Shown here: piece by piece, positions 49,714-59,453 of the stretch | How positions within the stretch are numbered: the stretch's first letter is position 1 | Layout: every line of letters begins with the position of its first letter | Made by a program: the position numbers and the translations under genes | The notes under the pieces: generated by a model | Told to the model about the DNA's origin: nothing | What the model saw: only the letters and a program-made list of their open reading frames with translations | Databases searched by the model: none | Assembly: GCF_040409805.1 (NCBI RefSeq) | Contig: NZ_CP099572.1 | Location: 186,001-250,000, forward strand | Origin: Polynucleobacter sp. MWH-UH23A | GTDB lineage: Bacteria > Pseudomonadota > Gammaproteobacteria > Burkholderiales > Burkholderiaceae | Length of the DNA: 64,000 nucleotides | Reading direction: 5' to 3'

Positions 49714-50241
49714 ATGGTCACCAGCCCACTTCGTCGTGTATTGCTTGGTCTGATTGCTAGCGCCCCAGTGAGTGGCTTGGTAGCCTGCGGTTATCGTCTG
49801 CGTGGCATGGTGGATTTGCCATTTAAGGCAATTGCGATCACCGGAAATCCTTCGCCACCCTTACGCGCTGATATTCAGACATCGATTTTGCAAGGCACAG
49901 ATGCCAAGGTTGCCATTAGCCCAAAGGACGCAGACCTTATTCTTGAGATCACGAACGATATTAATGGCCGTGAAATCTTGGCCTATAACTCGGCAGGTCA
50001 GGTTTCTGCATACCGCTTAAATATCCGTGTTGGCTTTCGAGCGTTTGATAACTCTGGTGCAGAAATCATCCCAGATAGCGAGATTTATATGACTCGCGAT
50101 ATGGACTTCTCAAATACCACTGTGTTAGCGACAGATGCTCAGCAACAACAATTTTTGTCCTTGATGCGCAAAGATCTAGCCGTGCAAATTCTGCGTCGTG
50201 TATCTGCCGCTGCAAGAGCACCAAGAACCAAATCTTTTTAA
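49714..50241 (+). CDS. lptE: LPS-assembly lipoprotein LptE
   Basis: Plug of the outer-membrane LPS translocon with LptD. The 175-aa product has a hydrophobic signal with lipobox GLVAC, then CGYRLRGMVDLPFKAIAI, the LptE core. The start at 49714 is taken from AGGAAG upstream; a longer frame begins inside leuS. Gene order leuS-lptE-holA is widespread in proteobacteria and supports the call. Confidence 0.92.
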   Translation: MVTSPLRRVLLGLIASAPVSGLVACGYRLRGMVDLPFKAIAITGNPSPPLRADIQTSILQGTDAKVAISPKDADLILEITNDINGREILAYNSAGQVSAYRLNIRVGFRAFDNSGAEIIPDSEIYMTRDMDFSNTTVLATDAQQQQFLSLMRKDLAVQILRRVSAAARAPRTKSF

Positions 50242-50271
50242 AAAACAAAATTCCAGAGAGCCTAGACTCGC

Positions 50272-51333
50272 ATGGTCAAAATTGACACTCTGCAAGCCCA
50301 TCTCAAATCTTTGAGTTCTGGAGGTGCCATGCTACCGCTCTACGTTTTTAGTGGTGATGAACCGCTACTAATGATGGAGGCTATGGATCAATTGCGCATC
50401 GCCGCCAAGAAACTGGGCTTTACCGAGCGTGAAGTTTTATTGCAAGAGCGCGGCTTTGATTGGAGTGCCCTACTTAGTGCTGGCCAAACAATGTCTTTGT
50501 TTGGTGATAAAAGATGGGTCGAGCTTCGCATCCCGACTGGTAAGCCTGGGCGCGATGGAGCTGATGCATTAAAGCAGTTTGCTGCGCAAATAGCATCACA
50601 GCCCAATACTTCAGAGGGGCCTGATACGGTGGTTTGTATCGTGCTACCTAGGTTAGATGGCAAAACCAAAACCTCAGCTTGGTTCAGTGCTTTAGATGAA
50701 GTGGGTATGGCAGTTCAGATTGATTCAATTGATCGTGCCAACCTACCAAGTTGGATTGGTGCGCGTCTGAAAAAACAAAATCAAGAAATAGATAGTGGCC
50801 CAGAGGGTCAACGAGCCTTGGAATTTATTGCGGATCAGGTTGAGGGTAACTTAATCGCAGCTCATCAAGAGATATTAAAGTTGGGATTGCTTTACCCAGT
50901 CGGAGCACTCACAGAGGAACAGATTCGTTCTTCCATTCTTAAGGTGGCACGATATAACGTATTTGAGTTAACTGAGGCGATGTTGGCAGGCGACCTGCCT
51001 AGATTAAATCGCATGTTAGATGGTTTAAAAGGTGAGGGCGAACCTTTGGTATTAATTCTGTGGAGCGTGACCGAAGAGTTAAGGCTGCTATCAAAGTTAA
51101 AGGCTGCTAGCGATGCTGGAGAGTCGGTGCAGCAACTCATGCGTGCCAATCGCATTTGGGGTAACAAGGAGCGCCTGTATCCGAATGCTTTGAGAAGAAT
51201 TCAGCCTTTGAAGTTACGTAGAGCTATGCAAGTGGCAGCCGGCCTCGATCGTCAAGTCAAAGGCTTATCCGCAACTGAGTTGCCTGCAGACCCATGGGAT
51301 GGGCTGCGTTTGGTAGGAAATCTACTGCGATAG
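50272..51333 (+). CDS. holA: DNA polymerase III subunit delta
   Basis: Wrench subunit of the clamp loader that opens the beta ring. The 353-aa AAA+-fold protein has LYVFSGDEPLLMMEAMDQLR near the start, FGDKRWVELRIP, and the C-terminal domain with RYNVFELTEAMLAGD and NLIAAHQEILKL. No ATP-binding P-loop is expected and none is seen. Third in the leuS operon. Confidence 0.93.
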   Translation: MVKIDTLQAHLKSLSSGGAMLPLYVFSGDEPLLMMEAMDQLRIAAKKLGFTEREVLLQERGFDWSALLSAGQTMSLFGDKRWVELRIPTGKPGRDGADALKQFAAQIASQPNTSEGPDTVVCIVLPRLDGKTKTSAWFSALDEVGMAVQIDSIDRANLPSWIGARLKKQNQEIDSGPEGQRALEFIADQVEGNLIAAHQEILKLGLLYPVGALTEEQIRSSILKVARYNVFELTEAMLAGDLPRLNRMLDGLKGEGEPLVLILWSVTEELRLLSKLKAASDAGESVQQLMRANRIWGNKERLYPNALRRIQPLKLRRAMQVAAGLDRQVKGLSATELPADPWDGLRLVGNLLR

Positions 51334-51355
51334 AAATTAGTAGAAAATAGCAAAG

Positions 51356-52633
51356 ATGAGCACAGAAATTCAGAAAATGATGCAGGACATTGGTCAGCGA
51401 GCACGCAGTGCTTCGCGCGCTATGGCTCGCGCATCTAGTGAGCAAAAGAATCAAGCTTTATTGCACATCGCTAAGTTAGTTCGCCAAAAAGCAGATGAGA
51501 TTCAAAAAGTAAATGCAGCGGATGTTGAGCGCGCCAAAGCAAATGGACAGGATGCTGCATTTGTAGATCGCCTTACTATGACGCCAAAGACTATTGAAAC
51601 GATGGCTTTGGGTCTTGAGCAGATTGTTTCTTTGGAAGATCCGATTGGAAAAGTCTCGGCTCTGAAAAAACAGACTTCTGGAATCGAACTTGGTCAGATG
51701 AGAGTGCCTTTGGGTGTAATCGGGATTATTTATGAATCACGTCCAAATGTCACGATAGATGCTGCAGCATTATGTCTCAAATCAGGTAACGCAGTGATAT
51801 TGCGCGGTGGCTCCGAAGCGATTGATTCAAACACATTGCTGGCACAAATTATTCAAGAGGGGCTTGTAGCGGCAACTCTTCCAAAAGATGCGGTGCAGGT
51901 AGTGACCACCACCGATCGCAGTGCTGTCGGTGAAATGATCACCATGACGCAATACATTGATGTGATTGTTCCTCGTGGTGGCAAAAGTTTAATTGCGCGT
52001 CTCATGGCGGAAGCCCGTGTGCCAATGATTAAGCACTTAGATGGTATTTGCCATACTTACATTGACGCAGATGCTGATCTGGCGATGGCGGTTAAAGTTT
52101 GCGACAACGCAAAGACGCAGCGCTATGCCCCATGTAATGCAATGGAAACACTATTGGTCAATAAAGATATTGCTGCAAAGGTGTTGCCAGAGTTATGTAA
52201 GATCTATCAAGACAAGGGTGTTGAATTACGTGTGGATGCCGCTACCCGCGCTACTTTAGAAGCAATCGGTTTCAAAAATTTAGTGGATGCCACTGAAGAA
52301 GACTGGCAAACAGAATACCTTGCCCCAATTTTGTCAATCAAGACAGTCGCTAATATTGATGAAGCAATGAATCATATTGAGCGCTATGGTAGTAAGCATA
52401 CCGATGCGATTATTACGGATAACAAATTGAATGCAGATCGATTCTTACGTGAAGTAGATAGTGCGAGCGTGATGGTCAATGCGAGCACACGTTTTGCTGA
52501 TGGTTTTGAATATGGCCTAGGCGCCGAAATTGGTATCTCTAATGACAAGTTGCATGCCCGCGGACCTGTTGGCTTGGATGGACTTACTTCGCTGAAGTAT
52601 GTTGTCTTGGGTCATGGTGAAATCCGGACTTAA
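51356..52633 (+). CDS. proA: Gamma-glutamyl phosphate reductase
   Basis: Second step of proline synthesis. The 425-aa aldehyde-dehydrogenase-like protein has [30 protein letters not shown] in part, GGSEAIDSN, and the active-site Cys region in [21 protein letters not shown]. It is separated by 42 kb from proB, unlike the proBA operon of enterobacteria. Confidence 0.95.
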   Translation: MSTEIQKMMQDIGQRARSASRAMARASSEQKNQALLHIAKLVRQKADEIQKVNAADVERAKANGQDAAFVDRLTMTPKTIETMALGLEQIVSLEDPIGKVSALKKQTSGIELGQMRVPLGVIGIIYESRPNVTIDAAALCLKSGNAVILRGGSEAIDSNTLLAQIIQEGLVAATLPKDAVQVVTTTDRSAVGEMITMTQYIDVIVPRGGKSLIARLMAEARVPMIKHLDGICHTYIDADADLAMAVKVCDNAKTQRYAPCNAMETLLVNKDIAAKVLPELCKIYQDKGVELRVDAATRATLEAIGFKNLVDATEEDWQTEYLAPILSIKTVANIDEAMNHIERYGSKHTDAIITDNKLNADRFLREVDSASVMVNASTRFADGFEYGLGAEIGISNDKLHARGPVGLDGLTSLKYVVLGHGEIRT

Positions 52634-52660
52634 CTGACAAATTAAAAGATCGAATCCATC

Positions 52661-53086
52661 ATGACAAACGCATACCTTTGGGTAAAAACGCTTCACATTG
52701 TGTTCATTACCTCTTGGTTTGCTGGATTGTTTTATCTCCCCAGAATTTACGTAAACCTAGCGGATGAGAAAAATCCCGATGCCTATGCCCGTCTTTTAGG
52801 AATGGCTGACCGACTTTATCGCTTTATGACGATTTTGGCGGTTCCAGCCATTTTGCTTGGACTCACACTTTGGCTTGGCTTTGGTGTTGGCGCTGGTGAC
52901 GTATGGATGCATGCCAAATTATTCTTTGTCATTTTGGTGATGGGTTATCACCATGCCTGTTTTAGTTTGCTTAAGAAGTTTCGGGCTGGTCTCAACACTA
53001 GATCTGGCGTTTGGTATCGCTGGTTTAACGAAGTTCCGGTAATTTTGTTATTCGTGATTGTTGCTCTGGTGATTTTCAAACCCTAA
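52661..53086 (+). CDS. hemJ: HemJ-type (CopD/UPF0093) membrane protein, protoporphyrinogen oxidase candidate
   Basis: A 141-aa protein with four membrane helices. The sequence LKTLHIVFITSWFAGLFYLPRIYV with H12 and R28, HAKLFFVILVMGYHH with K86, and RWFNEVPVILLFVIVALVIFKP follow the HemJ family (protoporphyrinogen IX to protoporphyrin IX). It lies 1.8 kb before hemL, which agrees with a heme role. Older annotations call such proteins CopD-like. Confidence 0.82.
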   Translation: MTNAYLWVKTLHIVFITSWFAGLFYLPRIYVNLADEKNPDAYARLLGMADRLYRFMTILAVPAILLGLTLWLGFGVGAGDVWMHAKLFFVILVMGYHHACFSLLKKFRAGLNTRSGVWYRWFNEVPVILLFVIVALVIFKP

Positions 53087-53132
53087 GCAGTCAACTAAGT
53101 ATTCCCATTTTTCATTTAAGGCTGTTAGCCCT

Positions 53133-54587
53133 ATGCGATTTTTTGTTGTTTGCCCAGGCGGTTTAGAAGTTCCGCTAGCGCAGGAGCTAGCGGAAATTGC
53201 TCAGCGTCCAGATGCTAAAGCCTTGGGAGCATGGGTTATTGACCCAACTCCAACCAGCCCTACGGGCGGCATTGGGCTTGCTGGGCCGCTTTCTGCAGCA
53301 ATGGCCCTGAACCTGCATTCCAGAATTGCTAGTCGAGTGTTGTTGCAAATGGCGCAGGCGCCTTATCGACATGAAGATGATCTTTATAAATTAGCTTCTG
53401 TTCTAGCCTGGGAAGATTGGTTTAGTTCAAAGCAAACATTACGGGTGGATGTAACTGCACACCGCTCACCGTTAAAAAGTTTGAATTTTGCAACTCTGAA
53501 GATTAAAGATGCCATTGTGGATCGTTTGCGAGATGTCACAGGCGATCGTCCTAATATTGATACGACCTTTCCAGATATTCGGGTGCAAGCGCATTTAACC
53601 GCAACCCATGTCACGATTTATTTGGATACTTCTGGTGAGGCGCTTTTCAAGCGCGGTTGGCGTGATGAAAAAGGAGATGCTCCCTTAAAAGAAAATTTAG
53701 CCGCAGGTATTTTGATAATCACAGGCTGGAAGCCTGGGCAGACTCTATTCGATCCCATGTGTGGCAGTGGAACCTTTTTAATTGAAGCAGCGCAAAAGGC
53801 GTTGGCTATTCCTCCGGGCGGCATTCGGGCTGGGATGTATGGTGATGGTGCTAAGCCTAGCAAATTGGCTTATCGTCCACTAGTGACCTCTTCAGATGGA
53901 TTTGGTTTCCAGAGGCTGAAGCCATTTAACGAAGCCACTGAACAAAAGCGCTGGGCAAGTTTCAAAGAGTCATCCTTAAATGAGATTCTGGAAAAACGCA
54001 AACAATATCCAGATGCTCAGTCCCTAGGAATTAGCGGTAGCGATATTAACGAGAAGTTGGTTTCGATGTTCAAAGGCAATTGGCAAAGAGCGCAATTACC
54101 AGATCAAGCACCAGTTCGACAGGTCGATGCAATGGTAAGTAAACCGCCTGGTAATACTCAGGGCATCATGTTATTGAACCCTCCTTATGGAGAGCGTTTA
54201 GTCATCAAAGGGGGTCGTGGTCAGGATCGCAATACGAGAAGTATCGAGGATGAGTCTGGTGAGCCAGAAAACCGATTTGAGCTCAATTTAGAGACTGGTC
54301 GTCAAAGTGCAAAGCGATCTAGTCGGGATTCATTAAAGAAGCTTCAAGCCCAACAAGAGCAAGATCCGAAGTTTATTGAGTTCTTGCGCCAATTTGGACA
54401 ACATCTTAAAGATGCTTTTGGCGGTTGGAATATCTTTGTATTGACCGCTGATATGGCTTTGCCAGGCCAACTACGGATTAAAGAGTCAAAACGCACGCCC
54501 TTATTCAATGGTCCCTTAGAGTGTCGACTATTTAAATTTGAGATGCATCAAAAACGCCCTGCAATAAAAGAATCGGGTGATCAATAA
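53133..54587 (+). CDS. THUMP-domain class I SAM-dependent RNA methyltransferase (RlmL-N type)
   Basis: A 484-aa RNA methylase related to the N-terminal half of RlmL/YpsC, which makes m2G2445 in 23S rRNA. An N-terminal ferredoxin-like/THUMP region (1-170) is followed by LFDPMCGSGTFLIEAA and catalytic NPPY at 349-352 (NPPYGERLVIKGG). Residues about 360-400 form a charged, low-complexity insert (RGQDRNTRSIEDESGEPEN and following) that splits the methylase domain, and a second one lies near 235-250. The target base is inferred. It has no RlmK domain. Confidence 0.85.
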   Translation: MRFFVVCPGGLEVPLAQELAEIAQRPDAKALGAWVIDPTPTSPTGGIGLAGPLSAAMALNLHSRIASRVLLQMAQAPYRHEDDLYKLASVLAWEDWFSSKQTLRVDVTAHRSPLKSLNFATLKIKDAIVDRLRDVTGDRPNIDTTFPDIRVQAHLTATHVTIYLDTSGEALFKRGWRDEKGDAPLKENLAAGILIITGWKPGQTLFDPMCGSGTFLIEAAQKALAIPPGGIRAGMYGDGAKPSKLAYRPLVTSSDGFGFQRLKPFNEATEQKRWASFKESSLNEILEKRKQYPDAQSLGISGSDINEKLVSMFKGNWQRAQLPDQAPVRQVDAMVSKPPGNTQGIMLLNPPYGERLVIKGGRGQDRNTRSIEDESGEPENRFELNLETGRQSAKRSSRDSLKKLQAQQEQDPKFIEFLRQFGQHLKDAFGGWNIFVLTADMALPGQLRIKESKRTPLFNGPLECRLFKFEMHQKRPAIKESGDQ

Positions 54588-54668
54588 AATCCTGAATGCG
54601 TTTTAAAATAGACTAAATAAATTGAGAGTCTGCAATTTTTCTATTGCAGTATTAAGGAGAATAACTCG

Positions 54669-54839
54669 ATGGAATTTAAAACATACATGTGCCTCATTTG
54701 TGGCTGGGTCTATGATGAGGCTGCGGGTTTGCCTGATGAAGGTATTGCGCCAGGAACGCTTTGGAAAGATGTGCCGATGAATTGGACTTGTCCTGAGTGC
54801 GGGGCGCGCAAAGAGGATTTTGAAATGATGGCGATTTGA
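54669..54839 (+). CDS. Rubredoxin
   Basis: Small one-iron electron carrier, 56 aa. It reads MEFKTYMCLICGWVYDEAAG, then LPDEGIAPGTLWKDVPMNW and TCPECGARKEDFEMMAI, with CxxCG near 8-12 and CPECG near 41-45 giving four Cys ligands. Strong ribosome site AAGGAG lies upstream. It sits between the RNA methylase and hemL. Partner unknown; rubredoxins may serve oxidases, alkane hydroxylases or peroxide reduction. Confidence 0.95.
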   Translation: MEFKTYMCLICGWVYDEAAGLPDEGIAPGTLWKDVPMNWTCPECGARKEDFEMMAI

Positions 54840-54885
54840 TTATTTGCTATCTAATAACAAAGAAATTAAATAGATTGAGATCATA

Positions 54886-56181
54886 GTGAGTCAAAACGAC
54901 GTCTTATTTGAACGCGCGCAGAAAACGATTCCTGGTGGCGTGAATTCTCCAGTGAGGGCATTTCGTCAAGTAGGCGGTACACCCCGTTTTATAACTAAGG
55001 CTCAAGGCCCTTATTTTTGGGATGCTGATAACAAGCGTTACATCGATTTAATTATGTCCTGGGGGCCCATGATTGTTGGTCATGCGAACCCTGAAGTAGT
55101 TGAAGCTGTTCAAAAAGCGGCTACAACAAGTTTTAGTTATGGCGCTCCCACTGAAGGCGAGATTGAGCTTGCTGAGTGTATCTGTGAACTGATGCCTAGT
55201 GTTGAGCAGGTTCGTATGGTTTCGAGCGGAACTGAAGCGACGATGAGTGCTTTGCGTCTAGCTCGAGGCTTTACTGGTCGAGACTTAATTATAAAGTTTG
55301 AAGGTTGTTACCACGGTCATGCCGATAGTCTATTAGTGAAGGCGGGTTCGGGTTTATTGACATTTGCTGACTCCACCCAGAACGCACCATCTTCTGGTGG
55401 CGTACCCCAAGATCTAGTGAAACACACTTTAGTGTTGCCTTATAACAATGTTGAGGCAATTGAAGAAGTATTTGCAAAGCAGGGAAATCAAATTGCGGCG
55501 GTCATTCTGGAGCCTATTGCGGGCAATATGAATTTAATTCAGCCTTCCAAGGAATTCTTAAGCGCTATTCGTAATTTCACGAGTCAGTATGGCAGCGTAT
55601 TAATTTACGATGAAGTCATGACTGGATTTAGGGTGGCCCTTGGTGGTGCCCAATCATTGCATGGCATTACACCTGATTTGACCTGTCTCGGAAAGGTGAT
55701 GGGCGGCGGTATGCCAATAGCAGCTTTTGGCGGCAAAAAAGAGATCATGTCGAAATTAGCCCCTCTGGGTAATGTTTATCAGGCTGGAACATTATCTGGT
55801 AATCCCGTAGCGGTAGCTGCCGGCCTTAAAACACTCGAGATTATTTCTAGAGAAGGTTTCTTTGAATGCCTCACTGGCCAAACAGAAAAATTGATGATGG
55901 GTTTGAAGCAAGCAGCAGATAAAGCAAATATTCCGTTTTCAGTAGACAGTGTTGGTGGTATGTTTGGTTTCTATTTTGCTAAGGATGTGCCCAATTCATA
56001 CGAGGCAGTTACCAAAACCAATATTGAAGCCTTCAAGAAATTTTTTCATCTCATGCTTGATGAGGGTGTGTATTTAGCGCCTTCAGCCTATGAGGCTGGA
56101 TTTACATCGATTGTGCATGATAATAATGTCGTTAATGCCATTATCACTGCTGCAGAGAAGTCATTTCAAAAGCTAAAGTAA
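54886..56181 (+). CDS. hemL: Glutamate-1-semialdehyde 2,1-aminomutase
   Basis: PLP enzyme that makes 5-aminolevulinate in the C5 heme route. The 431-aa protein has the [10 protein letters not shown] start, [38 protein letters not shown] and [17 protein letters not shown]270 is the PLP Lys. GTG start. The frame follows rubredoxin by 46 bases. It shows that this organism uses the tRNA-dependent route. Confidence 0.96.
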   Translation: MSQNDVLFERAQKTIPGGVNSPVRAFRQVGGTPRFITKAQGPYFWDADNKRYIDLIMSWGPMIVGHANPEVVEAVQKAATTSFSYGAPTEGEIELAECICELMPSVEQVRMVSSGTEATMSALRLARGFTGRDLIIKFEGCYHGHADSLLVKAGSGLLTFADSTQNAPSSGGVPQDLVKHTLVLPYNNVEAIEEVFAKQGNQIAAVILEPIAGNMNLIQPSKEFLSAIRNFTSQYGSVLIYDEVMTGFRVALGGAQSLHGITPDLTCLGKVMGGGMPIAAFGGKKEIMSKLAPLGNVYQAGTLSGNPVAVAAGLKTLEIISREGFFECLTGQTEKLMMGLKQAADKANIPFSVDSVGGMFGFYFAKDVPNSYEAVTKTNIEAFKKFFHLMLDEGVYLAPSAYEAGFTSIVHDNNVVNAIITAAEKSFQKLK

Positions 56182-56187
56182 TTTTTA

Positions 56188-57027
56188 TTACATTCTGAGT
56201 GGATGATCGTAGCCATCCACTTGAATGATTTCTGAGTATTTCATATCTTTATTGGAGTTAGAGATCTCCATAGCAGTGAGTTTTCCACCCCATACGCAGC
56301 CAGTATCAAGACCCACAACATTGTTCTCTCGTAAGAGGCCTAAGGTAGACCAATGACCAAAGTAAATCACAGTATTTTGTGTTTTTCTCTTAGGTACTTT
56401 GAACCAAGGAATATAACCTTTAGGGCCCTCTTCTAAGCCTTCTTTGCTTTCAAATTCCATTCTTCCGCTGGGTGTGCAGAAGCGCATTCTGGTTAATGCA
56501 TTTGTGATAACTCGCAAACGATCATAGCCCTTTAGGGAATTACTCCATTTATTAGGGGTGTTGCCATACATATTCCCTAAGAAGTCTTTATAAGATTTAC
56601 TGCGTAATACTTTTTCAACTTCTTGTGCGCATTCAATGGTTTGCTGTAAATCCCATTGTGGAAGCACGCCGGCATGAACAGTGAGAACCTTGCCATTACT
56701 CAGGGCGAGAGGGCGTTTGCGAACCCAGTTAATCAGTTCTTTGCGGTCAGGGGCTTTTAAAATGGATTCGACAGTATCTAATCCCCGAGTTTTACGAATG
56801 CCAGCATCTATTGCTAACAAGTGAAGATCATGATTTCCAAGAATGCATTCTGCTCTACCAGATTCTTGTAAGGCTTTGAGTTGACGAAGTGCACCGAGGG
56901 AGTCGGGACCACGATTGACCAAGTCTCCCAAAAAAATCATTTTTGATTGTTTTGGAAGTTTTTTAACGAGGTTATTTAGAGGGGGCGTGCACCCTTGTAC
57001 GTCTCCAACAGCATAGATCTTGCTCAT
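56188..57027 (-). CDS. apaH: Bis(5'-nucleosyl)-tetraphosphatase, symmetrical
   Basis: Cleaves Ap4A to two ADP and can remove Np4 caps from RNA. The 279-aa metallophosphoesterase has GDVQGC (7-12), GDLVNRGPDSLGALR, GNHDLHLLA, VHAGVLPQWDL and FGHWSTLGL. It ends 6 bases from convergent hemL. The same strand carries the photolyase gene upstream (38 bases). Confidence 0.94.
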   Translation of the reverse strand: MSKIYAVGDVQGCTPPLNNLVKKLPKQSKMIFLGDLVNRGPDSLGALRQLKALQESGRAECILGNHDLHLLAIDAGIRKTRGLDTVESILKAPDRKELINWVRKRPLALSNGKVLTVHAGVLPQWDLQQTIECAQEVEKVLRSKSYKDFLGNMYGNTPNKWSNSLKGYDRLRVITNALTRMRFCTPSGRMEFESKEGLEEGPKGYIPWFKVPKRKTQNTVIYFGHWSTLGLLRENNVVGLDTGCVWGGKLTAMEISNSNKDMKYSEIIQVDGYDHPLRM

Positions 57028-57065
57028 GCCTTATCTTAAATCTGAATGCTAGGGTCAGAACAAGA

Positions 57066-58538
57066 TTAGCTAACTTTTTTAACAACGTTATACCGAACAA
57101 GGGTCTTCTTGCGTGCCTCATCATGATCAACCACGGGGTATGGATAGTCTCGCCCCAGCACAATGCCTGCGCTTTCAAGCTCGATATGCCCGGCTTTCCA
57201 GGGAGCATGAATCGACTTCTTAGAGAGTTTCTCTAATTGGGGTAGGTATCGTTTGATAAATTTCCCTTCCGAGTCAAATTTCTCGGACTGGGTAATAGGA
57301 TTAAAGATCCTAAAATAGGGCTGAGCATCACAGCCTGAAGAAGATGCCCATTGCCAGCCACCATTATTGGATGAGAATTCAAAATCATTTAGATGTTCAG
57401 CAAAGTAGGTCTCGCCCCAGCGCCAATCAATACCGAGATCTTTTGTAAGAAAACTCGCCACAACCATGCGCAAACGATTGTGCATATAACCAGTTTGATT
57501 CAGTTGGTGCATTGCTGCATCCACTAGTGGGTATCCAGTTTTACCCTCGCACCAAGCATTGAATAGCTTCTTAGCTTGAGCTCCACTTTCCCAAACAATA
57601 TTGTCATAGTCAGGCTTGAATGAGACGCCCTCCGCTAAGCGCGGATGGTTAGCAAGAATCATGAAGTAAAAGTCACGCCAAATCAGTTCGCTTAACCAAA
57701 CAGTGGCTCCCATGCTGCCCGCTAACATCCGACGATGCGCTTCTCGCACTAAGCCTCGAATGGACAGCATCCCAAAGCGAAGATGTGTGGATAGGTAGCT
57801 TACGCCTTTGACCGCTGGGAAATCCCTTCCAATCTGGTATTGATCGATGCGTGACAGAAAGTCTTCCAAAAATAGCTGGCCACCTTGAGAGCCGGGCGGA
57901 AGATAGCTTTCAATGCCTGTGGAACAAAAGCCCATCGACTCTAGAGAAGGCAACCCTAGATCCAGTTTTTTAGGAACTGGAGCCAATTGCCCTGGCTTTG
58001 AATTGCAATTATAAGTGGCAAGGTCTTTTTCTTGCAGAGTCTTGAGCCAATTATTTTTGTAAGGTGTGAATACTGAAAAGACCGTATTGGAGTTGGTCAA
58101 AATTTCTTTTTTCTCAAAGATCACCTGATCCTTGAAAGTCTCAAATCGAATACCTAACTTTTCAAGTGAATTCTGGACTAATTCATCTCTACGAATTGCG
58201 GAAGGTTCATAGTCGTGATTGGTGAAGACGGCATCAACACCGAGCTCTTTAGCGATTTGGGGAATACATTCAGTCGGATTGCCAAAACGGACAATAAGTC
58301 CGCCACCAAGCTGTCGAAGTTCCTCATCTATCTGTTTGATACCTTGCCAAATAAAGTCAACTCGACGGTCGTGTTTTAGACCCTTTGAATCAAGCTCACC
58401 TTGCAAAAGGGGCTTCAGAATTTCAGTGTCAAAAATGAAGGTAAGCCAGACTTGCTTGCAGTTCACGAGAGCATGGTGAAGTGCCGCATTGTCATACAAG
58501 CGGAGATCGCGTCTAAGCCAAACAAGTCCTTTATTCAT
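57066..58538 (-). CDS. phrB: Deoxyribodipyrimidine photolyase
   Basis: Light-driven repair of cyclobutane pyrimidine dimers. The 490-aa protein starts MNKGLVWLRRDLRLYDNAAL, followed by the antenna domain and the FAD domain with LSTHLRFGMLSIRGLV, WLSELIWRDFYFMILANHP, GYPLVDAAMHQLNQTGYMHNR and WASSSGCDAQPYFRIFNP, normal for class I CPD photolyases. An in-frame ATG at 58586 would add 16 residues; family N-termini fit 58538. Its presence suits a surface-water organism exposed to sunlight. Confidence 0.92.
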   Translation of the reverse strand: MNKGLVWLRRDLRLYDNAALHHALVNCKQVWLTFIFDTEILKPLLQGELDSKGLKHDRRVDFIWQGIKQIDEELRQLGGGLIVRFGNPTECIPQIAKELGVDAVFTNHDYEPSAIRRDELVQNSLEKLGIRFETFKDQVIFEKKEILTNSNTVFSVFTPYKNNWLKTLQEKDLATYNCNSKPGQLAPVPKKLDLGLPSLESMGFCSTGIESYLPPGSQGGQLFLEDFLSRIDQYQIGRDFPAVKGVSYLSTHLRFGMLSIRGLVREAHRRMLAGSMGATVWLSELIWRDFYFMILANHPRLAEGVSFKPDYDNIVWESGAQAKKLFNAWCEGKTGYPLVDAAMHQLNQTGYMHNRLRMVVASFLTKDLGIDWRWGETYFAEHLNDFEFSSNNGGWQWASSSGCDAQPYFRIFNPITQSEKFDSEGKFIKRYLPQLEKLSKKSIHAPWKAGHIELESAGIVLGRDYPYPVVDHDEARKKTLVRYNVVKKVS

Positions 58539-58613
58539 AGACCCTATATTAGGGCTAATTGATAAAAATTGTTTAGAGGAGCTCATTTAAAAAGGTTAAG
58601 ATTTCAAGCAATA

Positions 58614-59432
58614 ATGGATACGATCTTTTTTATTCTCTCGAAGGTAGTGCAGTTCTGCATAGAGCCCCTGAATTGGGTAATTCTTTTTATTATTTTCAGC
58701 CTGATTTTCCTGATCCTGCGGAAGGTAGCTCTTTGCAAGCGTTTTCTCCTGCTGGCACTTTTTGATCTGTTGGTGGTCGGTTGGTTGCCGACTTCTGAAA
58801 TGGGTTTGAGGTATCTCGAGGAGCTTATTCCAAAAACCTCGCTTGCAACACTTTCTGAAAATGACCTAGGTGGAATCATCATCTTGGGTGGCGCAATTGA
58901 GGGCAGTCAGATTGCCGTCGATCGTGGAGAGATCTCTATTGGCTCTGCTGCCGAAAGAGTGTCTAAAGCCTTTGAGTTGATTCGCAAGTATCCAAATATT
59001 CCATTTATCTTCAGTGGCTACTCAGGTCACATTAGCCCCAAAGGTATTTCAGAATCAGAAGCATTTAAACAGCTGATTCAAGAACAGGGTCTTACTGAGC
59101 TGACAGAGAAGACTGCGCATTATGAGAATCAGTCCCGAAATACCTATGAAAATGTTCTTTTCATGAAGCCAATGATTGAAGAATTTGGTAAAAAGAACGA
59201 GTCTGGTAGCTTGAAACCATGGTTACTGATTACTTCTGCGAGTCACATGTATCGCTCTGCCAGAATCTTTGAAAAGCAAGGTATTGCCATCATTTCGATG
59301 CCAGTCGACTTTCAGACAGCAGCAAGCCTTCGCTGGACTGAGTTTGATTTAGTCGATGGCGCCCAAAATTGGAACAAGTTATTTCATGAGCTTGTCGGAC
59401 TTTTGGCCTATTGGATTACCGGGAAAATCTAG
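58614..59432 (+). CDS. YdcF/ElyC (DUF218) family protein
   Basis: A 272-aa membrane-anchored protein. Two hydrophobic helices in residues about 1-65 (MDTIFFILSKVVQFCIEPLNW and LFIIFSLIFLILRK in part) precede a soluble DUF218 domain with DLGGIIILGGAIEG, RVSKAFELIRKYPNIPFIFSG, NQSRNTYENVLF and LLITSASHMYRSARIFEKQG. ElyC in E. coli helps envelope and undecaprenyl-phosphate homeostasis; whether this protein does so is unknown. I take the ATG at 58614; the longer frame starts 45 bases upstream. Divergent from phrB. Confidence 0.85.
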   Translation: MDTIFFILSKVVQFCIEPLNWVILFIIFSLIFLILRKVALCKRFLLLALFDLLVVGWLPTSEMGLRYLEELIPKTSLATLSENDLGGIIILGGAIEGSQIAVDRGEISIGSAAERVSKAFELIRKYPNIPFIFSGYSGHISPKGISESEAFKQLIQEQGLTELTEKTAHYENQSRNTYENVLFMKPMIEEFGKKNESGSLKPWLLITSASHMYRSARIFEKQGIAIISMPVDFQTAASLRWTEFDLVDGAQNWNKLFHELVGLLAYWITGKI

Positions 59433-59453
59433 ATATTCGGTAAAATACCTCAT

